Shown here: in pieces, positions 6,079-7,212 of the stretch | How the letters are laid out: every line of letters starts with the position of its first letter | Numbering within the stretch: position 1 is the first letter of the stretch | Assembly: GCA_903918155.1 (NCBI GenBank) | Contig: CAIXDD010000448.1 | Span: 1 to 7,212, forward strand | DNA: 7,212 nucleotides | DNA from: an uncultured Hyphomicrobiales bacterium | Lineage (GTDB): Bacteria; Pseudomonadota; Alphaproteobacteria; Rhizobiales; Beijerinckiaceae | Direction of reading: 5' to 3' | The notes under the pieces: model-generated | What the model saw: only the letters and a program-made list of their open reading frames with translations | The model's database searches: none | What the model was told of the DNA's origin: nothing | Position numbers and translations under genes: made by a program

Positions 6079-7212
6079 CTATCCCCCGCCCGCTTCGCCC
6101 CCGCCCGCCTGCGCCGCGCCGTCGGGCTCGCGGAGGGCGAAGAAAGCCTCGATGGAGCGGGCGACCGCGCCGGCCGTCCGATCCCGCCAGGCCGGCGTGT
6201 TCATCAACTCCGCATCCTTCTGATGCGAAATATAGCCCAGCTCCAGCAAGGCGGACGGCACGTCGGGCGCCTGAAGCACGCGGAAGCCGGCGGCGCGATG
6301 GGGATTCTTGTTGAGGCCCGCCGCTTCTTTCCACACGGACACGAGCGTGCGCGCGAACACATGGCTATAGGCGCGCGTCTCGCGGCGGGTGAGATCGAAC
6401 AGGATGTCGGAAATGTCCGACGAGTCCTCTGCGGTCTCGAAACCGGCGGCCTTGTCGGCGAGGTTCTCGCGTTCGGCGAGCCGGGCCGCATGGGCGTCGG
6501 AGGCCTTGTCGGAGACCGTATAGACGGTGGCGCCGGACACGGTCGCCTCGTTCAGCGAATCCGCATGGACGGACAGAAAGAGCTGCGCGCCTGCGTTGCG
6601 CGCGATGCGCACGCGTTCGGGCAGCGACACGAAGGAATCGCCCTCGCGCGTCAGCAGGGTCGAAAAGCGGCCCGTCTCCTCAAGCTTGCGGGCGAGCGCG
6701 CGGGAGAATTCGAGCACGATCTCCTTTTCAGCGGGCCGCCCGGCGGCCTGCGCCCCCACGTCCACGCCGCCATGGCCGGGATCGATCACGATCAGCGGCC
6801 GGCCGCCGCGCCCAAGACGTTGCGCCTCGGACGCCTCGCGCTCGGCCGGAGCGGCGGCGCCCGGCCGGGGCGCCTGCGCCTGCAGGCTGCGGCCCTCAAG
6901 GGAGGCGACGGCGAAACTGGTGGAATCGCTGGGCGCGAGATCGATGACGAGCCGCGCCCGCCCTTCGGGCCCCGGCTCGCTCGCCGCATGGACGATCCGG
7001 GCCGGCCCCGCGAGGTCGATGACGATGCGCGAGCGGCCCGGGCCCACGGCGCCGAAGCGATAGGACAGGATCAGCCCGCCGACGCGCTGGCCTGCCCCCG
7101 CGCCCGCAGCGCGCGCGCCGCGCGGGCCGGCGATCGGGGCGGCCGGCTGGGGCGAAACGTCGAAGCGCATCTCGGGCAGATCGACGATGGCGCGGGCCGG
7201 ATCGGCCAGAAC
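6079..7212 (-). CDS. AMIN-domain N-acetylmuramoyl-L-alanine amidase (AmiC type), 5' end outside the window
   Basis: Periplasmic zinc amidase that cleaves the bond between N-acetylmuramic acid and L-alanine in peptidoglycan, typically to split daughter cells. The frame is open through the right edge, so 377 C-terminal residues are visible and the signal peptide is missing. Numbering from the edge, residues 1-110 are the end of an AMIN domain (PARAIVDLPEMRFDV, then RIVIDLAGPARI), followed by an Ala/Pro-rich linker. The Amidase_3 domain (about 138-365) has VIDPGHGG with H147, E162 in AEKEIVLEF, VHAD with H216, and ELGYISH with E344, the expected zinc ligands and catalytic glutamate. Between H216 and E344 lies a long, charged, probably helical insert like the autoinhibitory segment of AmiA/B/C enzymes. 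The Gly-rich tail ends at TAG 6081-6079. mrcA follows 251 bases downstream on the same strand. Confidence 0.94.
   Translation of the reverse strand, partial: VLADPARAIVDLPEMRFDVSPQPAAPIAGPRGARAAGAGAGQRVGGLILSYRFGAVGPGRSRIVIDLAGPARIVHAASEPGPEGRARLVIDLAPSDSTSFAVASLEGRSLQAQAPRPGAAAPAEREASEAQRLGRGGRPLIVIDPGHGGVDVGAQAAGRPAEKEIVLEFSRALARKLEETGRFSTLLTREGDSFVSLPERVRIARNAGAQLFLSVHADSLNEATVSGATVYTVSDKASDAHAARLAERENLADKAAGFETAEDSSDISDILFDLTRRETRAYSHVFARTLVSVWKEAAGLNKNPHRAAGFRVLQAPDVPSALLELGYISHQKDAELMNTPAWRDRTAGAVARSIEAFFALREPDGAAQAGGGEAGGG

Noticed and set aside
5855..6334. 159-codon minus-strand frame crossing the amidase 3' end and the intergenic gap
   Set aside because: It runs out of frame through the conserved Amidase_3 coding region; its product is Arg/Gly-rich, low in complexity and without a domain.

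Overview
The window is very GC-rich, densely coded DNA that looks chromosomal and housekeeping. The order on the minus strand (AMIN-domain N-acetylmuramoyl-L-alanine amidase, then penicillin-binding protein 1A, then peptide chain release factor 2) and the protein flavour point to an alphaproteobacterium, most likely of the Rhizobiales/Hyphomicrobiales. This placement is inferred from remembered family sequences, not from a search. I see no mobile element, tRNA, rRNA, CRISPR array or attachment site.

Layout. Bases 1-2170 hold three plus-strand genes: the 3' part of an M23 (LytM-type) metallopeptidase, entering from the left edge; a ten-helix EamA/DMT-family transporter; and, 8 bases after it, a small YkvA/DUF1232 protein with a membrane segment. 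Bases 2232-7212 hold three minus-strand genes, read right to left: an AMIN/Amidase_3 cell-wall amidase whose 5' end lies beyond the right edge, a class A penicillin-binding protein (mrcA), and prfB. The two blocks converge on a 61-base gap at 2171-2231.

The most informative feature is in prfB. The gene is not one open frame. It starts at 3363, reads 23 codons, and meets an in-frame UGA in the context AGG AGG CAU CUU UGA C. This is the classic autoregulatory programmed +1 frameshift site of bacterial RF2. Shifting there gives a 376-residue RF2 with the SPF and GGQ motifs in place. A single-frame ORF caller would start at 3200 and lose 54 residues.

Functionally, the window is mostly about peptidoglycan: synthesis (PBP1A), cleavage (the amidase), and a LytM-fold protein that is either an endopeptidase or an amidase activator. 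RF2 ends the minus-strand run. I found no convincing undescribed system; the remaining observations (short palindromes, small tandem repeats, a CxxC in PBP1A) are minor.
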